51,807 nucleotides of DNA from Rhizobiaceae bacterium (GCA_029212415.1 JARGOF010000006.1:1-51807), one strand, 5' to 3'. Counted from the first letter of the stretch, positions 7,230-16,386 are shown. Notes: generated from the sequence alone by a model not told the origin. Numbers and translations are program-made.

Positions 7230-9743
7230 ATGACAACCATCGGTATGAAACCCACCCCAACTCGTGACCATCGCGGCATTGGCTACTGGCTGACCATTCT
7301 CTGAGGATCCTGGTATTATGCCCTTGCGGGGGTCGGCTTGTTGGCAACGGCGGCGCTGATACTGGCCGGTTCGATAACGGCGGTTTCTGTCTACGCGGCA
7401 ACCTACCTATCCACGCTGATCTGGGCATTGTGGGAGGTGGGGCTGAATGGCTGGGCGCAGGTGCCCCGGCTTGTCGCGCCGACTGTCATACTCGTGCTGG
7501 CGCTGGCGACAATCCCCGTGCTTCGGCGGCGCAATGGCATTGTCCGGCTGCCGTCCGTGCGTTCGGGGCTGGTGTCGTCGGTGCTTGTCGTGGTGTTCGG
7601 CCTGGTGGGGCCTACGCCGTTTCGCAAACGACAAAGGTTTCGGCCCAGAATACGGCACCGGCGGTCGCTGCACCCGAAAACTCCGCCAATCGTGCAGCGC
7701 CGGCTCCGTTGGCCCCTGTGGATGAAGCGCAACCTGTTAAGGGGGATCGCGATGCGCCGGAACCGACTCCGACGACGTCAACTCAATTTCCGGTTCAGGA
7801 CGACCTGATGCAGGAACCGGGGCGCCCCGCCCTTGCCATGCGCGAAGCCGGCAGTGGCTGGCCTGCCTATGGCGGTTCAATCCACGCGGCACGCTATTCG
7901 CCAAATGACCAGATTAATCGCGACAATATCGGCACGCTCAAAAAGGTCTGGCAATACCGCACGGGCGACATGCCGAGTGCTGAAGCCGAGGGCAAATATT
8001 CGCCGGAAAACACACCGCTCAAGGTCGGCGATGAGCTTTATACATGTTCGGCCATGGGCATCGCCATCGCAATTGATGCAGCAACCGGGCGGGAAGAATG
8101 GCGCTATGACCCGCAGGTGCCGGTGGATGCCATTCCCTATGGCGCCACATGCCGGGCGTTGCCTATTTTGAAAACCCCGCCGCTGATGGCCAGCAGTCCC
8201 TTTGTTCAGCTCGCATTCTCTGGGGAACACTGGACGCGCGCCTTCTGGCGGTGGATGCCCGTACCGGGAAACCCTGTCAGGATTTTGGCCAGAACGGCGA
8301 GATTTACCTCGAAGACGGGCTGGGGGAGACAGTGCCCGGTTGGTATTCGATAACGTCAGCCCCGACAATTGTGCGCGGCGTCGCCGTGATGGGCGCGCAG
8401 GTGAAGGACGGACAAGCGGAAGATTCGCCCTCCGGCGTTATCCGTGGTTATGACGCAGTGACGGGCGAACTGGTATGGGCGTGGGATCTGGGCAATCCCG
8501 GTCTCAGGGGAAAACCGGAGGACGGCGAGGTCTACACCCGCGGAACGCCCAACATCTGGACAACCGCAGCGGGCGACGAGGCGCTTGGTCAGGTCTACCG
8601 GCCGCTTGGCAATTCGGCTGTTGACTATTACGGCAGCAACCGCAGTGCTGCGGAAAATGAGTATGCAACGTCTCTTGTCGCGCTTGATGTTGCGACCGGG
8701 GAAGAAGTCTGGCATTTCCAGACCGTCCACAATGACGTCTGGGACTACGATCTTGGCTCTCAACCAAGCGTGATCGACTTCCCGCTGAACGGTGACACCG
8801 TGCCGGCTATCGTCCTTTCCTCCAAACGGAGCGAAATTTACGTTCTCAACCGCCAGACCGGCGAATCCCTGTTTCCGGTTGAGGAACGTTCAGTGCCTGC
8901 GGGCATGGGTGTGGAGCCGGATTATCTATCTCCCACTCAGCCGTTTTCCACCTATCACAGCCTTGCAAAGCAAGACCTCAATTCGGCCGACATGTGGGGC
9001 ATGACCCCCTTGATCAGTTGTGGTGCCGTATCCAGTTCCGCAGAGCAAACTACGCGGGCATCTACACGCCGCCAACGTCGGATGGCCAATGGATTCAATA
9101 CCCCGGATACAATGGTGGTCAGGACTGGGGTTCCATGGCCATTGACGTGGAACGGGGTATCCTGATCGCCAACTATAACGACATGCCCAATTACAACCGG
9201 CTGGTTCCCCGTGCAGAGGCTGATGCAGATGGCGTGCGTCCTATCTTTTCGCCGGAGGGTCCCGGTGGCGAGGCGGGTCCGCAGTTGGGTTCTCCCTATG
9301 CCATTTCCGTCAATGCCGGCTGGCGGGAAGAATGGACAGGGCTGATGTGCAAAGAGCCACCCTATGGCGGCATTCGGGCGATCGATCTCGAAACCGGCGA
9401 AATGCTTTGGGATCAACCGCTCGGGCAGGCGCGCGCCAATGGGCCCTTCGGAATTCCGTCCATGCTGCCCATCAAGATCGGCACACCAAACAACGGCGGC
9501 CCGTTGATTACCGCTGGCGGGTTGATCTTCATCGCCGCGGCGACAGATAACCTCATCCGGGCCATTGATATTGAAACTGGCGAAACGGTTTGGAGCGATG
9601 TCCTGCCTGCCGGGGGGCAGACGACGCCGATCAGTTACGAAGTGGGTGGTCGCGAGTTTATCGCGCTGGCTCCGGGGGGGCACCACTTCATGGAAACGCC
9701 GATCGGCGATTATGTGATCGCGTGGGCACTGCCCGATGAATAG
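7230..9743 (+). pseudogene. gcd: membrane-bound quinoprotein (PQQ) glucose dehydrogenase, disrupted
   Basis: Joined across frames, the translation is a Gcd-type protein: an N-terminal membrane part, then an eight-bladed propeller with PQQ-enzyme segments such as WPAYGGS near the front, GTPNIWTT, HNDVWDYDLGSQP and GGLIFIAA, ending in YVIAWALPDE. The family oxidises glucose to gluconolactone in the periplasm and passes electrons to ubiquinone. Four lesions break it: TGA at 7302-7304 where Trp is expected, and single-base losses in G or C runs near 7609-7613 (GGGG), 8143-8145 (GGG) and 9003-9008 (CCCCC). AAGGA precedes the ATG at 7230. The protein coding content between lesions is well preserved, so decay is recent or some lesions are sequencing errors in homopolymers. 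Confidence 0.88.
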
Positions 9744-9766
9744 CGTTTGCACACTGGAAGCTTTGA

Positions 9767-9797
9767 GCGGGCTGCACGTGGATTGTGCGGCCCGCTT
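9767..9797 (+). terminator. probable terminator after gcd
   Basis: GCGGGCTGCAC (9767-9777) and GTGCGGCCCGC (9785-9795) form an 11-pair stem with one G-T pair and a seven-base loop, followed by only a short T-rich tract. It begins 23 bases after the gcd stop. Confidence 0.5.
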
Positions 9798-10143
9798 GTC
9801 TTGCATTGTCGTAGATGGCAGGCATGCTCTAAGGCTCCCGAACTGGGGACTGACGACCAGAACCACATCAACCATGATACGTGCCGAAACAGTCGCTGCG
9901 ATCTGGTGAAGCGACGTAATTTCATAAACTGGGACTGCCGAGGAGGGCGTCGTTGTTGGCCCGAGCCTTTTGCACGACCTGCGCGTGTGCGGCCTGCAGC
10001 GCTGATCGTTGCTTGCAGCGACGCAAAAAGGGCGGGATACAATGAGCGCAAAATCGGTGAAATCGGGGCCCGCCAAAGCGCCCTGTTTTGAGAGTGGAGA
10101 CTGTCGGAACGCCTCCAGGCGGGAACACGTTCTCCGCGCCTCT
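9798..10143. other. intergenic stretch without a recognised gene
   Basis: Several short frames on both strands cross this stretch; none shows a ribosome binding site or a family I recognise. The long minus-strand frame that covers it continues antisense through gcd and is rejected. It may be decayed sequence. Confidence 0.45.
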
Positions 10144-10168
10144 GGAACAATTCAGCGCGTCAGGTGTT
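10144..10168 (+). promoter_or_regulatory. EcfG-like promoter for the 159-residue membrane protein
   Basis: GGAAC (10144-10148), 16 bases, TGTT (10165-10168), 38 bases before the start codon at 10206. Same spacing as the other sites, one mismatch in the -10 element. Confidence 0.45.
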
Positions 10169-10205
10169 TTCCGTTCCATGTAGCAATATCAAAAGAAGGC
10201 CCAAC

Positions 10206-10685
10206 ATGGAAAAGCTCTATTCTAGGCTGGCAGGCGCATATTTTTTCGTTGCAACCATCGCTCTGATGCTTTTGGCCTTTGCATTCTTGGTGATCGCGAT
10301 ATGGGATGTTTCGGTTGGTTTTTTCTCAGGCTACTTCGTCAATGGGGCACTGAGCGGCGTGAGCCTGCTGGTCATCGGTTTTGCTGTAATCGAGACTGCA
10401 AAGTTCATCGCCGAGGAGGAAATTCTGCGCAATCGCGAATTGCGCTCATCAACCGAATCACGGCGGTCGATTACCAAGTTCGTGACCATTATTGTCATCG
10501 CCGCCAGCCTGGAGGCGCTGGTGATGGTGTTCAAGGCGACACGGGAAGATATCTCACTGGCGATCTATCCGGCTGTTCTGTTCGTGGCCGCAATGTTCGG
10601 ATTGGTGGCCCTGGGCATTTATCAATGGCTTTCGAGCCGGATTCTTGGCCCCGATGACACAGATATCGACCGGAACTCTGAATAG
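10206..10685 (+). CDS. four-helix integral membrane protein of unknown function
   Basis: A 159-residue protein with four predicted membrane segments (about residues 9-34, 42-66, 98-118 and 126-146). A charged, arginine- and glutamate-rich cytoplasmic loop (ETAKFIAEEEI onward to SRRSITKF) lies between the second and third. The architecture recalls small YqhA-like membrane proteins, but I cannot name a family with confidence. The start at 10206 has AGAAGG upstream; a longer frame begins at 10164 without a site. It stands alone, preceded by an EcfG-like promoter and followed by a convergent gene, so a stress-related role is an inference from context only. Confidence 0.85.
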   Translation: MEKLYSRLAGAYFFVATIALMLLAFAFLVIAIWDVSVGFFSGYFVNGALSGVSLLVIGFAVIETAKFIAEEEILRNRELRSSTESRRSITKFVTIIVIAASLEALVMVFKATREDISLAIYPAVLFVAAMFGLVALGIYQWLSSRILGPDDTDIDRNSE

Positions 10686-10746
10686 GATCACATCAGGGTC
10701 GATCGCTGTGGATAGACGTCTCACTGCGCGCAGGCGACTCCTCTGG

Positions 10747-10965
10747 CTAGGGCTGGATGTTCGTAATATCCCCTTTTTCACGCCGCTCATATGCGGTTTC
10801 TTCAGGGTCGCCTGTCTCGGCTATCACATAAATAATGGCGAATGTGATGACGATCAGCCCCATGGCAATCAACAAAACCCGAAACGTGAAAGCAGGCCGC
10901 GCCTGGCGCGCTTCCGTGGTATTGAGCTTTACAGATTCTTTGCGGTTGTTCCTTGACATTTTCAT
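10747..10965 (-). CDS. small single-pass membrane protein
   Basis: A 72-residue protein with a basic N-terminus (MKMSRNNRKES), one clear membrane helix (about residues 28-49) and an acidic, polar C-terminus. No family was recognised. The start at 10965 is chosen because GGAG lies seven bases upstream; the open frame extends further 5' with no site. It sits between convergent and co-directional stress-type genes. Its size and topology suit a membrane-tethered regulator or stabiliser, but no function can be read from it. Confidence 0.65.
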   Translation of the reverse strand: MKMSRNNRKESVKLNTTEARQARPAFTFRVLLIAMGLIVITFAIIYVIAETGDPEETAYERREKGDITNIQP

Positions 10966-11063
10966 GATTTTCTCCGTTTTTCCAATAGCTCTGTAACTTC
11001 CCTTTATCTTCCGCATGATTTGCGGTTTGCCCGTTCCCCCTAACGGTGCTGACTCTAAATGCA

Positions 11064-11549
11064 CTATTCGCCCTGGCTGGTATCCAGACGCGTTTCCATG
11101 CGGCCAAGCAGCCACAACACGATGATGGCAAGCAAGGTCGCGATAGCCGCGATCTGCAACTGGCCAAGCCCGCATGCAAGTCCGACCGCCCCAGCGAGCC
11201 ACATGCCGGCGCCTGTCGTCAGGCCGTGCACTTTCCCGTTTGCAAAGACGATGAAGCCCGCTGCCAGAAATGCCACGCCGCCTGTCACCGCCTCGACAAG
11301 GCGCACCGGGTCCATCCGCACATTTTCAGCGGCGAACTGCTGCATGTTGGAAATCTCGATCGTCAGGATGGCAACAGATGAGGATGCCAGACACACCAGA
11401 ATGTGTGTGCGCAATCCGGCGGGTCGGTTCCTTTTCTCCCGTTCAAATCCGATGAGTGCGCCGAAAAAAAGCGCCATAAGCATGCGGCCCGTGATCACCG
11501 GCAAGGTCAACCACGGCGTATGTGTGATGTCGTTGAAAAGGGCTTCCAT
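11064..11549 (-). CDS. MgtC/SapB-family membrane protein
   Basis: A 161-residue protein with about five hydrophobic segments and the MgtC-family core: GALIGFEREKRNRPAGLRTH in the N-terminal part, followed by the conserved TGGVAFLAAG and TTGAGMWLAGAVGLA segments. The family acts in the inner membrane and is linked to magnesium limitation, acid or intracellular survival and control of the F-type ATPase. The short C-terminus lacks the cytoplasmic ACT-like domain of Salmonella MgtC. It lies 61 bases downstream of the DUF3008 gene on the same strand and may share its EcfG-type promoter. A truncated paralogue lies at 258-461. Confidence 0.88.
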   Translation of the reverse strand: MEALFNDITHTPWLTLPVITGRMLMALFFGALIGFEREKRNRPAGLRTHILVCLASSSVAILTIEISNMQQFAAENVRMDPVRLVEAVTGGVAFLAAGFIVFANGKVHGLTTGAGMWLAGAVGLACGLGQLQIAAIATLLAIIVLWLLGRMETRLDTSQGE

Positions 11550-11610
11550 TCAAATCCCCGCCAGGGCTCCAAAGAGGGTGTCAAATGCGTTTGAAAGGTC
11601 AGTCGGGTGC

Positions 11611-11799
11611 TCAGGAATCCTTGACATGCCGGGGCTTTCCTTTGCGGCTGGTTGAGGCAAGTTCCTCCAGTTCATCTTCCGTCATGGAATCGAACATCTC
11701 CCTGGACGCACCCTTCAGTTGGCTTTCATCGGTCTCACCGCGCACGGCAGCCAAGGCTGCGCCGGCGGCCATTTGTTGGGCTTTCGATTTGGCAGGCAT
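11611..11799 (-). CDS. DUF3008-family small protein
   Basis: A 62-residue, highly charged cytosolic protein beginning MPAKSKAQQMAAGAALAA and ending in a Lys/Arg-rich segment (STSRKGKPRHV). This matches the pattern of the DUF3008 family, small alphaproteobacterial proteins of unknown function, many near stress genes. The start at 11799 has GGAG nine bases upstream; the longer frame to 12045 is rejected because it has no site and crosses the promoter. A consensus EcfG-type promoter lies 37 bases upstream. Confidence 0.88.
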   Translation of the reverse strand: MPAKSKAQQMAAGAALAAVRGETDESQLKGASREMFDSMTEDELEELASTSRKGKPRHVKDS

Positions 11800-11835
11800 C
11801 GTTTTTCTCCGTCGTTTCGCTGCACATGACTTTAA

Positions 11836-11860
11836 AACGCTTCCCGTGCCCAAAAGTTCC
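11836..11860 (-). promoter_or_regulatory. EcfG-type promoter for the DUF3008 gene
   Basis: The minus strand reads GGAAC (11860-11856), 16 bases, CGTT (11839-11836), an exact match to the general-stress consensus, upstream of the DUF3008 gene and possibly also serving the MgtC gene. Confidence 0.65.
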
Positions 11861-12217
11861 GGCAAACGGCAACGATCCTCACAGCGGATGCAACGGGTTG
11901 CGGACACTCGGTATGTGTGAAAAATGGAGGCGTCGTGCGTATGCGCTGCGGGCCGGATAAAATCGTAAACTTGTCTGCAAAACACCGTTGCGGTTTTTCT
12001 GATCGTCATCAGGCTGATCCAACGGTTCATTTCGCTGCAAGCCATGAATACCTGTTTACAGAATGAACCACAGGTTTTAATAGGTATTTGTAATACTTGT
12101 TAAGACAGGATCGTCTGCGTCCGACGGCGTCGACTGATTTTGTACTGCGGGTATGACGGTGTCCGGTGGGTCATCACGAACCCGTGCGAAATGAATTTCT
12201 GATGAAAGGACGAGAGA
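11861..12217. other. intergenic region, divergent promoters expected
   Basis: No gene was found. The stretch separates the leftward DUF3008 gene from the rightward 76-residue gene. A loose inverted repeat (AATACCT near 12047 and AGGTATT near 12081) is present, but nothing else stands out. Confidence 0.4.
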
Positions 12218-12448
12218 ATGGATAACTGGCTCCCTACACTTATCACTGCGACACCGAGTGAAGGCTATGATCTGGCCGTCAAGCTTGCCCGCATTGCCGT
12301 CAAGAAAACGCAACCTGACGCCGCTGTGCGTGAGCGGTTGCGCGAGGTCTATGAGGCCGATGCCAATGCATTGATTGCAGTCTCACAGGTGGTGGCGACC
12401 CATTTTGCAACGATTGCAAATGCCAATAACCACTGGCGTGATGCATGA
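12218..12448 (+). CDS. 76-residue hypothetical protein
   Basis: A predicted soluble, mostly helical protein of 76 residues with alternating charged and alanine-rich stretches (for example VRERLREVYEADANALIAVSQ). AGGACGAGAG lies directly upstream of the ATG, a convincing ribosome binding site. It is monocistronic, between the DUF3008 gene and nnrS. No family was recognised and no function is proposed. Confidence 0.7.
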   Translation: MDNWLPTLITATPSEGYDLAVKLARIAVKKTQPDAAVRERLREVYEADANALIAVSQVVATHFATIANANNHWRDA

Positions 12449-12656
12449 TGAATGCCGTGACGGGTGATCGTGACGGCGTATCTCTTGATAGCAAGCTTGT
12501 TAAAACCAACTGGCGCAATGCTATTGCAGTGCAAAACAAATGACGTGAACAATCCGGCACTGTGCTGCCACCAGTCCGGATCAGCGATCCTGCAGCGCAT
12601 TATCGGCAACGCGAAATTGTGGCGCGGGCCACGACCCTAAAGGAAAGGCATCCGAG

Positions 12657-13865
12657 ATGCCAAAGACCACTGCAGAACAGATGCGCCAATGGGACGGACT
12701 GGCTGTTCTGTCTTTTGGTTTTCGACCATTCTTTCTGCTGGGTGCGCTTTGGGCCGCCTTTGCCATGGCGATGTGGATCTCCATGCTCGCAGGCGGGCTT
12801 GTCTTGCCGACCCGTTTCGACATTGTTTCATGGCATGCCCATGAATTCCTGTTCGGATACCTGAGCGCAATTATTGCGGGATTCCTTTTGACAGCCGTCC
12901 CCAATTGGACCGGGCGTCTTCCGGTCCTGGGTTGGCGCCTTGGCGCATTGGTGGCGCTATGGATTTCCGGCCGTTTGGCAATCGCCTTCTCCGCGTTCAT
13001 ACCTGCATTTTTGGTTGCACTTGTTGATGTGATGTTTGCAATTGCCCTGGGTTTGCTGATCGCAAGAGAAATCGTGGCAGGCAAGAATTGGCGCAATCTC
13101 ATCGTATTGGCGATGCTGACTGTTTTCACCCTTGCCAATCTATTGTTTCACATGGAGGCGGGGCAGGGTACTTATGCGGCGCAGGGCATCGGTTTGCGGT
13201 TGGGTCTGGCCGCCGTGCTGATGATGATTTCGGTGATTGGCGGGCGGATCGTTCCGTCGTTTACGCGTAACTGGCTGGTGAAATCCGGCCACGACACACG
13301 ACCGGTTCCACCGATGCAGGCATTTGACAAGGTGGTTCTGATGATAACCCTGGCGGGGTTGGCTTTGTGGGTTCTGAGGCCTGATTGGCCCGTTACCGGT
13401 CTCCTGCTGTTGCTTCTTGCAACCTTTCAGACCGTCCGGTTGGTGCGGTGGAAAGGGCTGAATACCTTGAGCGAGCCCTTGGTCTGGGTGCTGCATCTTG
13501 GCTATGGCCTGGTTCCGCTTGGTGCCCTGTTTGTTGGAATCGATATTCTCTTGCCCGGAGTTCTGGGATTGGCAGCGCCCCAGCACGTGTGGATGACAGG
13601 CGCAACGGGACTGATGACTTTGGCCGTCATGACACGTGCAACACTTGGCCATACGGGGCAGGCTCTGCATGCAGGTTCTGCAACACTGGCGATTTACCTG
13701 GCGCTCATAGCCTCGGTTTCCGTGCGATTGGCGGCCGGGCTGTTGCCGGACATTGCAATGGTTCTCTACAGCCTTTCCGCACTCTTGTGGATGGGGGCCT
13801 TTGCCGGTTTTGTGATTGCCTATGGCGGATTGTTGCTGCGACCAAAACCGGGAATGTCTTCGTGA
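12657..13865 (+). CDS. nnrS: NnrS-family haem-copper membrane protein
   Basis: A 402-residue polytopic membrane protein with about twelve hydrophobic segments. The family features seen are GFRPFFLLGALWA near residues 21-33, WHAHEFLFGY near 60, the GGRIVPSFTRNW segment near 200, and MTRATLGHTG in the C-terminal third, whose histidines are candidate metal ligands. NnrS proteins bind haem and copper and are linked to nitric oxide tolerance and denitrification. The ATG at 12657 follows AAAGGAAAGG. The gene overlaps the next one by GTGA, so the pair is translationally coupled. Confidence 0.92.
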   Translation: MPKTTAEQMRQWDGLAVLSFGFRPFFLLGALWAAFAMAMWISMLAGGLVLPTRFDIVSWHAHEFLFGYLSAIIAGFLLTAVPNWTGRLPVLGWRLGALVALWISGRLAIAFSAFIPAFLVALVDVMFAIALGLLIAREIVAGKNWRNLIVLAMLTVFTLANLLFHMEAGQGTYAAQGIGLRLGLAAVLMMISVIGGRIVPSFTRNWLVKSGHDTRPVPPMQAFDKVVLMITLAGLALWVLRPDWPVTGLLLLLLATFQTVRLVRWKGLNTLSEPLVWVLHLGYGLVPLGALFVGIDILLPGVLGLAAPQHVWMTGATGLMTLAVMTRATLGHTGQALHAGSATLAIYLALIASVSVRLAAGLLPDIAMVLYSLSALLWMGAFAGFVIAYGGLLLRPKPGMSS

Positions 13866-14533
13866 GCTGGATCCTCTACGCGGCCGTTTTCGGGGCCTTT
13901 TTCCTGACCCATTCCCTGCCGGTGCGGCCAAGATCCAAACGCTGGCTCGTGAAAAGACTTGGGCCGCGCGGTTTCACCCTGAGTTATTCGATCCTGTCCC
14001 TTGCAATGCTGGCGTGGCTGATTGTTGCTGCCGCGAATGCGCCCTATGTTGCGCTTTGGGATCAAGCAACCTGGCAAAGACACGTGATCTTCATCGGAAT
14101 GTTTGCTGTGTCTCTGTTGGTGGCATTGTCCATCGGTCGCCCCAATCCGTTTTCCTTTGGTGGGGCCAGGAATGAGCGTTTTGATCCGAAAAAACCGGGT
14201 TTGATCCGCTGGACACGACATCCATTGCTGCTGGCCCTGACGCTCTGGTCGGCGCTTCACATTCTGCCGAATGGTGATGTTGCACACGTCATTCTGTTTG
14301 GAGTTTTTGCACTCTTTGGCCTGTTCGGAATGAAGATTGTGGATCGCAGGAAACAACGCCTGCTGGGTGACACGCAATGGCAATCTTTGCGCGGTCTTGT
14401 TGCCGCAGCCCCGTTCTTCACCAGGCACGGTTCGTGGCTTGAGATTTTGCTCAGGTTGACCGCAGGAATTTTTGTTTTCGCCTTGCTTTTGGTCCTGCAT
14501 CCCATCGTTTTGGGCGTATCGCCGCTGCCCTGA
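13862..14533 (+). CDS. nnrU: NnrU-family membrane protein
   Basis: A 223-residue protein with six or seven membrane segments. The family signature appears as FFLTHSLPVRP near the N-terminus, GRPNPFSFGG in the middle and the WTRHPLLLALTLWSALH segment. NnrU proteins are partners of NnrS in nitric oxide-related loci; NnrU is also related to isoprenoid methyltransferase-like membrane proteins. The start is GTG at 13862, overlapping the nnrS stop as GTGA. It is the last intact host gene before the dusA-integrated island. Confidence 0.88.
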   Translation: MSWILYAAVFGAFFLTHSLPVRPRSKRWLVKRLGPRGFTLSYSILSLAMLAWLIVAAANAPYVALWDQATWQRHVIFIGMFAVSLLVALSIGRPNPFSFGGARNERFDPKKPGLIRWTRHPLLLALTLWSALHILPNGDVAHVILFGVFALFGLFGMKIVDRRKQRLLGDTQWQSLRGLVAAAPFFTRHGSWLEILLRLTAGIFVFALLLVLHPIVLGVSPLP

Positions 14534-14767
14534 GTGGCACAAAGGTGCATAGCCGGATGCAGCGCGGCAAATGTATCCGGCTGACTGATTATCGTGCCTT
14601 TGATTTCAACGCACCACCAAAGTGCAATTTGACACTTTGTTGGACAGAAGCGCGATATTTGACATCTGCAATGTGCCTGGTGGTCTGGCGGCATGTGCAT
14701 TATATGGCGCATGGAAAAAGACCGCTGCCGGGCAGACGCCGTGAAACAGCTATAGAGTGCACGATAC

Positions 14768-14822
14768 ATGGTTGAATACCAATCGCATCGATTCTCCGTT
14801 GCACCGATGATGGACTGGACGG
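14768..14822 (+). pseudogene. dusA: 5' remnant of the original dusA (18 codons)
   Basis: An ATG at 14768 opens a frame reading MVEYQSHRFSVAPMMDWT, the N-terminus typical of tRNA-dihydrouridine synthase A. The sequence then diverges and stops after three more codons (TAA). The intact dusA at 40181 shares the FSVAPMMDWT segment but has a different first part. The fragment is therefore the host gene's original beginning, cut off when an element integrated at codon 18 or so. Confidence 0.85.
14792..14822 (+). repeat. left attachment site of the dusA island
   Basis: This 31-base segment matches 40202-40232 at 29 positions, including a perfect run ATGATGGACTGGACGG (14807-14822). It lies at the 5' end of dusA, a known integration site for prophages and islands. 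Homology stops abruptly at 14822. Confidence 0.85.
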
Positions 14823-15053
14823 CAAACTCGTAAATATCAATTGGTTGCGAAGTCGTGTGTGCGAAATGCGTGCACCAAGTGATCAAAGAGCAGCCAAGCT
14901 CGTCCAGTTTGATCCTGGTTCTTCGCCCCTATTACAGACGGACGTTCTGGTTTGTCACGTTAGAGAAAATTCTGAAGCCAATTTTCCGAAGCCGATGACG
15001 AAGAGCTGAATGGCATGGTATTTCTCCAACTGCATGGATGCCAAGTGCGCAAT
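14823..15053. other. left end of the island, no gene
   Basis: From the attachment site to the end of the lacI-type gene there is no frame with a ribosome binding site or recognisable product. Confidence 0.5.
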
Positions 15054-16076
15054 CTAGAGATTTTCCTTGAATAGAACTTCGATCCGGATTTTCTCCTGCG
15101 AGGCGAGGGGTTCTCTATGGTCTGTGCGGGCGCGCAGTATCCTTATCGCACTCCGCACCGTGTGGCCGGGGTTTTGAGCAATAATTGCGTCAATGGTTTC
15201 ATCGCGAATAGATTGTTCGGTGAACGGGGTGCGTTCGTGAACAACAATGGTCAAGTCCTTGATCGCGGCGCATTTAGACACAGCGGAAACTGGTACTTTC
15301 GCTTCCGAACTCAGGACATAGACTGCAACTATATTGGAATTATACCTGAAACTTCGTTCTATCACGTCGGCGGCTCGCTCTGCGCTGGCGTAGGTTTCCA
15401 ATGATGGCAATACTTTCAGGCGTGGGAATTTTTGGTTCATAATGCGGTCAAAACCGATGCGTCGTTCAATGGCATCCTGGGCTTGCATTGTTTCGGATAT
15501 GATGAGGACCTGACCTTGTCCGTCGGGGTGAAAACGCCCGATAATGCGACCCGCAGTCGCACCAGCTGCAATGTTATCGACGCCGACAAAATCAGTGTTC
15601 TCCATTCTTTCCTGACCGGAAAGGAATTGAACCACCTTAATGCCCCTGTCGTGCAATCTGACCATGGCGTCACGTACTTGGGGTGATTCAGGCGCCATAA
15701 TCGCCACACCGTCGACGTCTTCTGAATTGAGTGTTGTCAAAAAATTGGCGACATCATGAGGGTCATCAACACTTATTTGCACCGCATCCACGTCAATCAT
15801 ATCTGAGGCCAGATTTTTGTTTGATTCCCCCACATGATTGAGCAGTTCACGCAAATATTGATCACCTGACGACGGTAGAACGAACAAGAATTTGTAAATC
15901 CTGTTTCGGGCCAGATTTACAGCAGCGATGTTGCGCACAAAACCAATGCGTTCAATGGCTTCATTGACCTTTGATACAGATTTTTTGCTGGCGTTTGGGC
16001 GATCGTTAAGCACACGATCTACTGTGGCCAAGCTAACGCCTGCGGCTTTTGCCAGATCTTTTGCAGTCGGTCGCAT
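15054..16076 (-). CDS. LacI-family transcriptional regulator of the ABC/kinase operon
   Basis: A 340-residue regulator. The N-terminal helix-turn-helix (TAKDLAKAAGVSLATVDRVLN, about residues 3-24, described here by its ends TAKDL and RVLN) is followed by a hinge and a periplasmic-binding-protein-like sensor domain. The recognition helix S-L-A-T-V-D is the SLATVDR type found in regulators of polyol or sugar catabolism. It is divergent from the transporter operon, and palindromic candidate operators lie in the shared intergenic region. It is likely a repressor whose inducer is the transported substrate or its phosphorylated product. Confidence 0.9.
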   Translation of the reverse strand: MRPTAKDLAKAAGVSLATVDRVLNDRPNASKKSVSKVNEAIERIGFVRNIAAVNLARNRIYKFLFVLPSSGDQYLRELLNHVGESNKNLASDMIDVDAVQISVDDPHDVANFLTTLNSEDVDGVAIMAPESPQVRDAMVRLHDRGIKVVQFLSGQERMENTDFVGVDNIAAGATAGRIIGRFHPDGQGQVLIISETMQAQDAIERRIGFDRIMNQKFPRLKVLPSLETYASAERAADVIERSFRYNSNIVAVYVLSSEAKVPVSAVSKCAAIKDLTIVVHERTPFTEQSIRDETIDAIIAQNPGHTVRSAIRILRARTDHREPLASQEKIRIEVLFKENL

Positions 16077-16157
16077 TGCCTCTCCCCTTAAGCTCGGAAA
16101 TCCGCAGTAGTTGGCTGTCTTGTGGGGTATTCCTGGCTCAAAATCAAGAAAATTGAC

Positions 16158-16200
16158 GTGCGCACCTCAGAAATAACTTGCACTGAGGTGCGCACCTCAG
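16158..16200. promoter_or_regulatory. candidate LacI operators, two in tandem
   Basis: CTGAGGTGCGCACCTCAG at 16183-16200 is a perfect 18-base palindrome. Its right part, GTGCGCACCTCAG, is repeated exactly 30 bases upstream (16158-16170), which puts both copies on the same face of the helix. TTGCAC just before the palindrome (16178-16183) could be a -35 element of the rightward promoter, with the operator covering the spacer. Confidence 0.7.
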
Positions 16201-16285
16201 TTAAGGATGTGGTGTTAGCAATACATAACCGAGCGTCGTCGATTTCGGTGAGTTGATGTTGAATGATGGAAGGGTCGATGATTTA

Positions 16286-16301
16286 TGAGGCGCGAGCCTC
16301 A
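16286..16301. promoter_or_regulatory. third palindromic site upstream of the transporter operon
   Basis: TGAGGC-GCGA-GCCTCA forms a six-base-arm inverted repeat sharing the TGAGG arm with the operator at 16183-16200. It may be an auxiliary operator. Confidence 0.4.
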
Positions 16302-16386
16302 ACAATTTGATCTTAAATTTGGGCACTCGATTTTGAGTGTTTTTTGAGCTCTGGCGGGAGGTTGGGGCCATTTGGGAGGTTTTACC

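Noticed and set aside
8955-10076. 373-codon minus-strand frame across the end of gcd
   Set aside because: It runs antisense to well-conserved gcd coding sequence and gives no recognisable protein; long antisense frames are common at this base composition.
12040-12090. AATACCT/AGGTATT inverted repeat as an operator or terminator
   Set aside because: The arms are short, the loop is long and the strand context fits neither flanking gene clearly.
13140-13931. 263-codon minus-strand frame opposite nnrS
   Set aside because: A composition-driven shadow; nnrS has clear family motifs on the other strand.
14545-14775. 76-codon plus-strand frame before the dusA remnant
   Set aside because: No ribosome binding site, an unrecognisable product, and overlap with the likely dusA promoter region.
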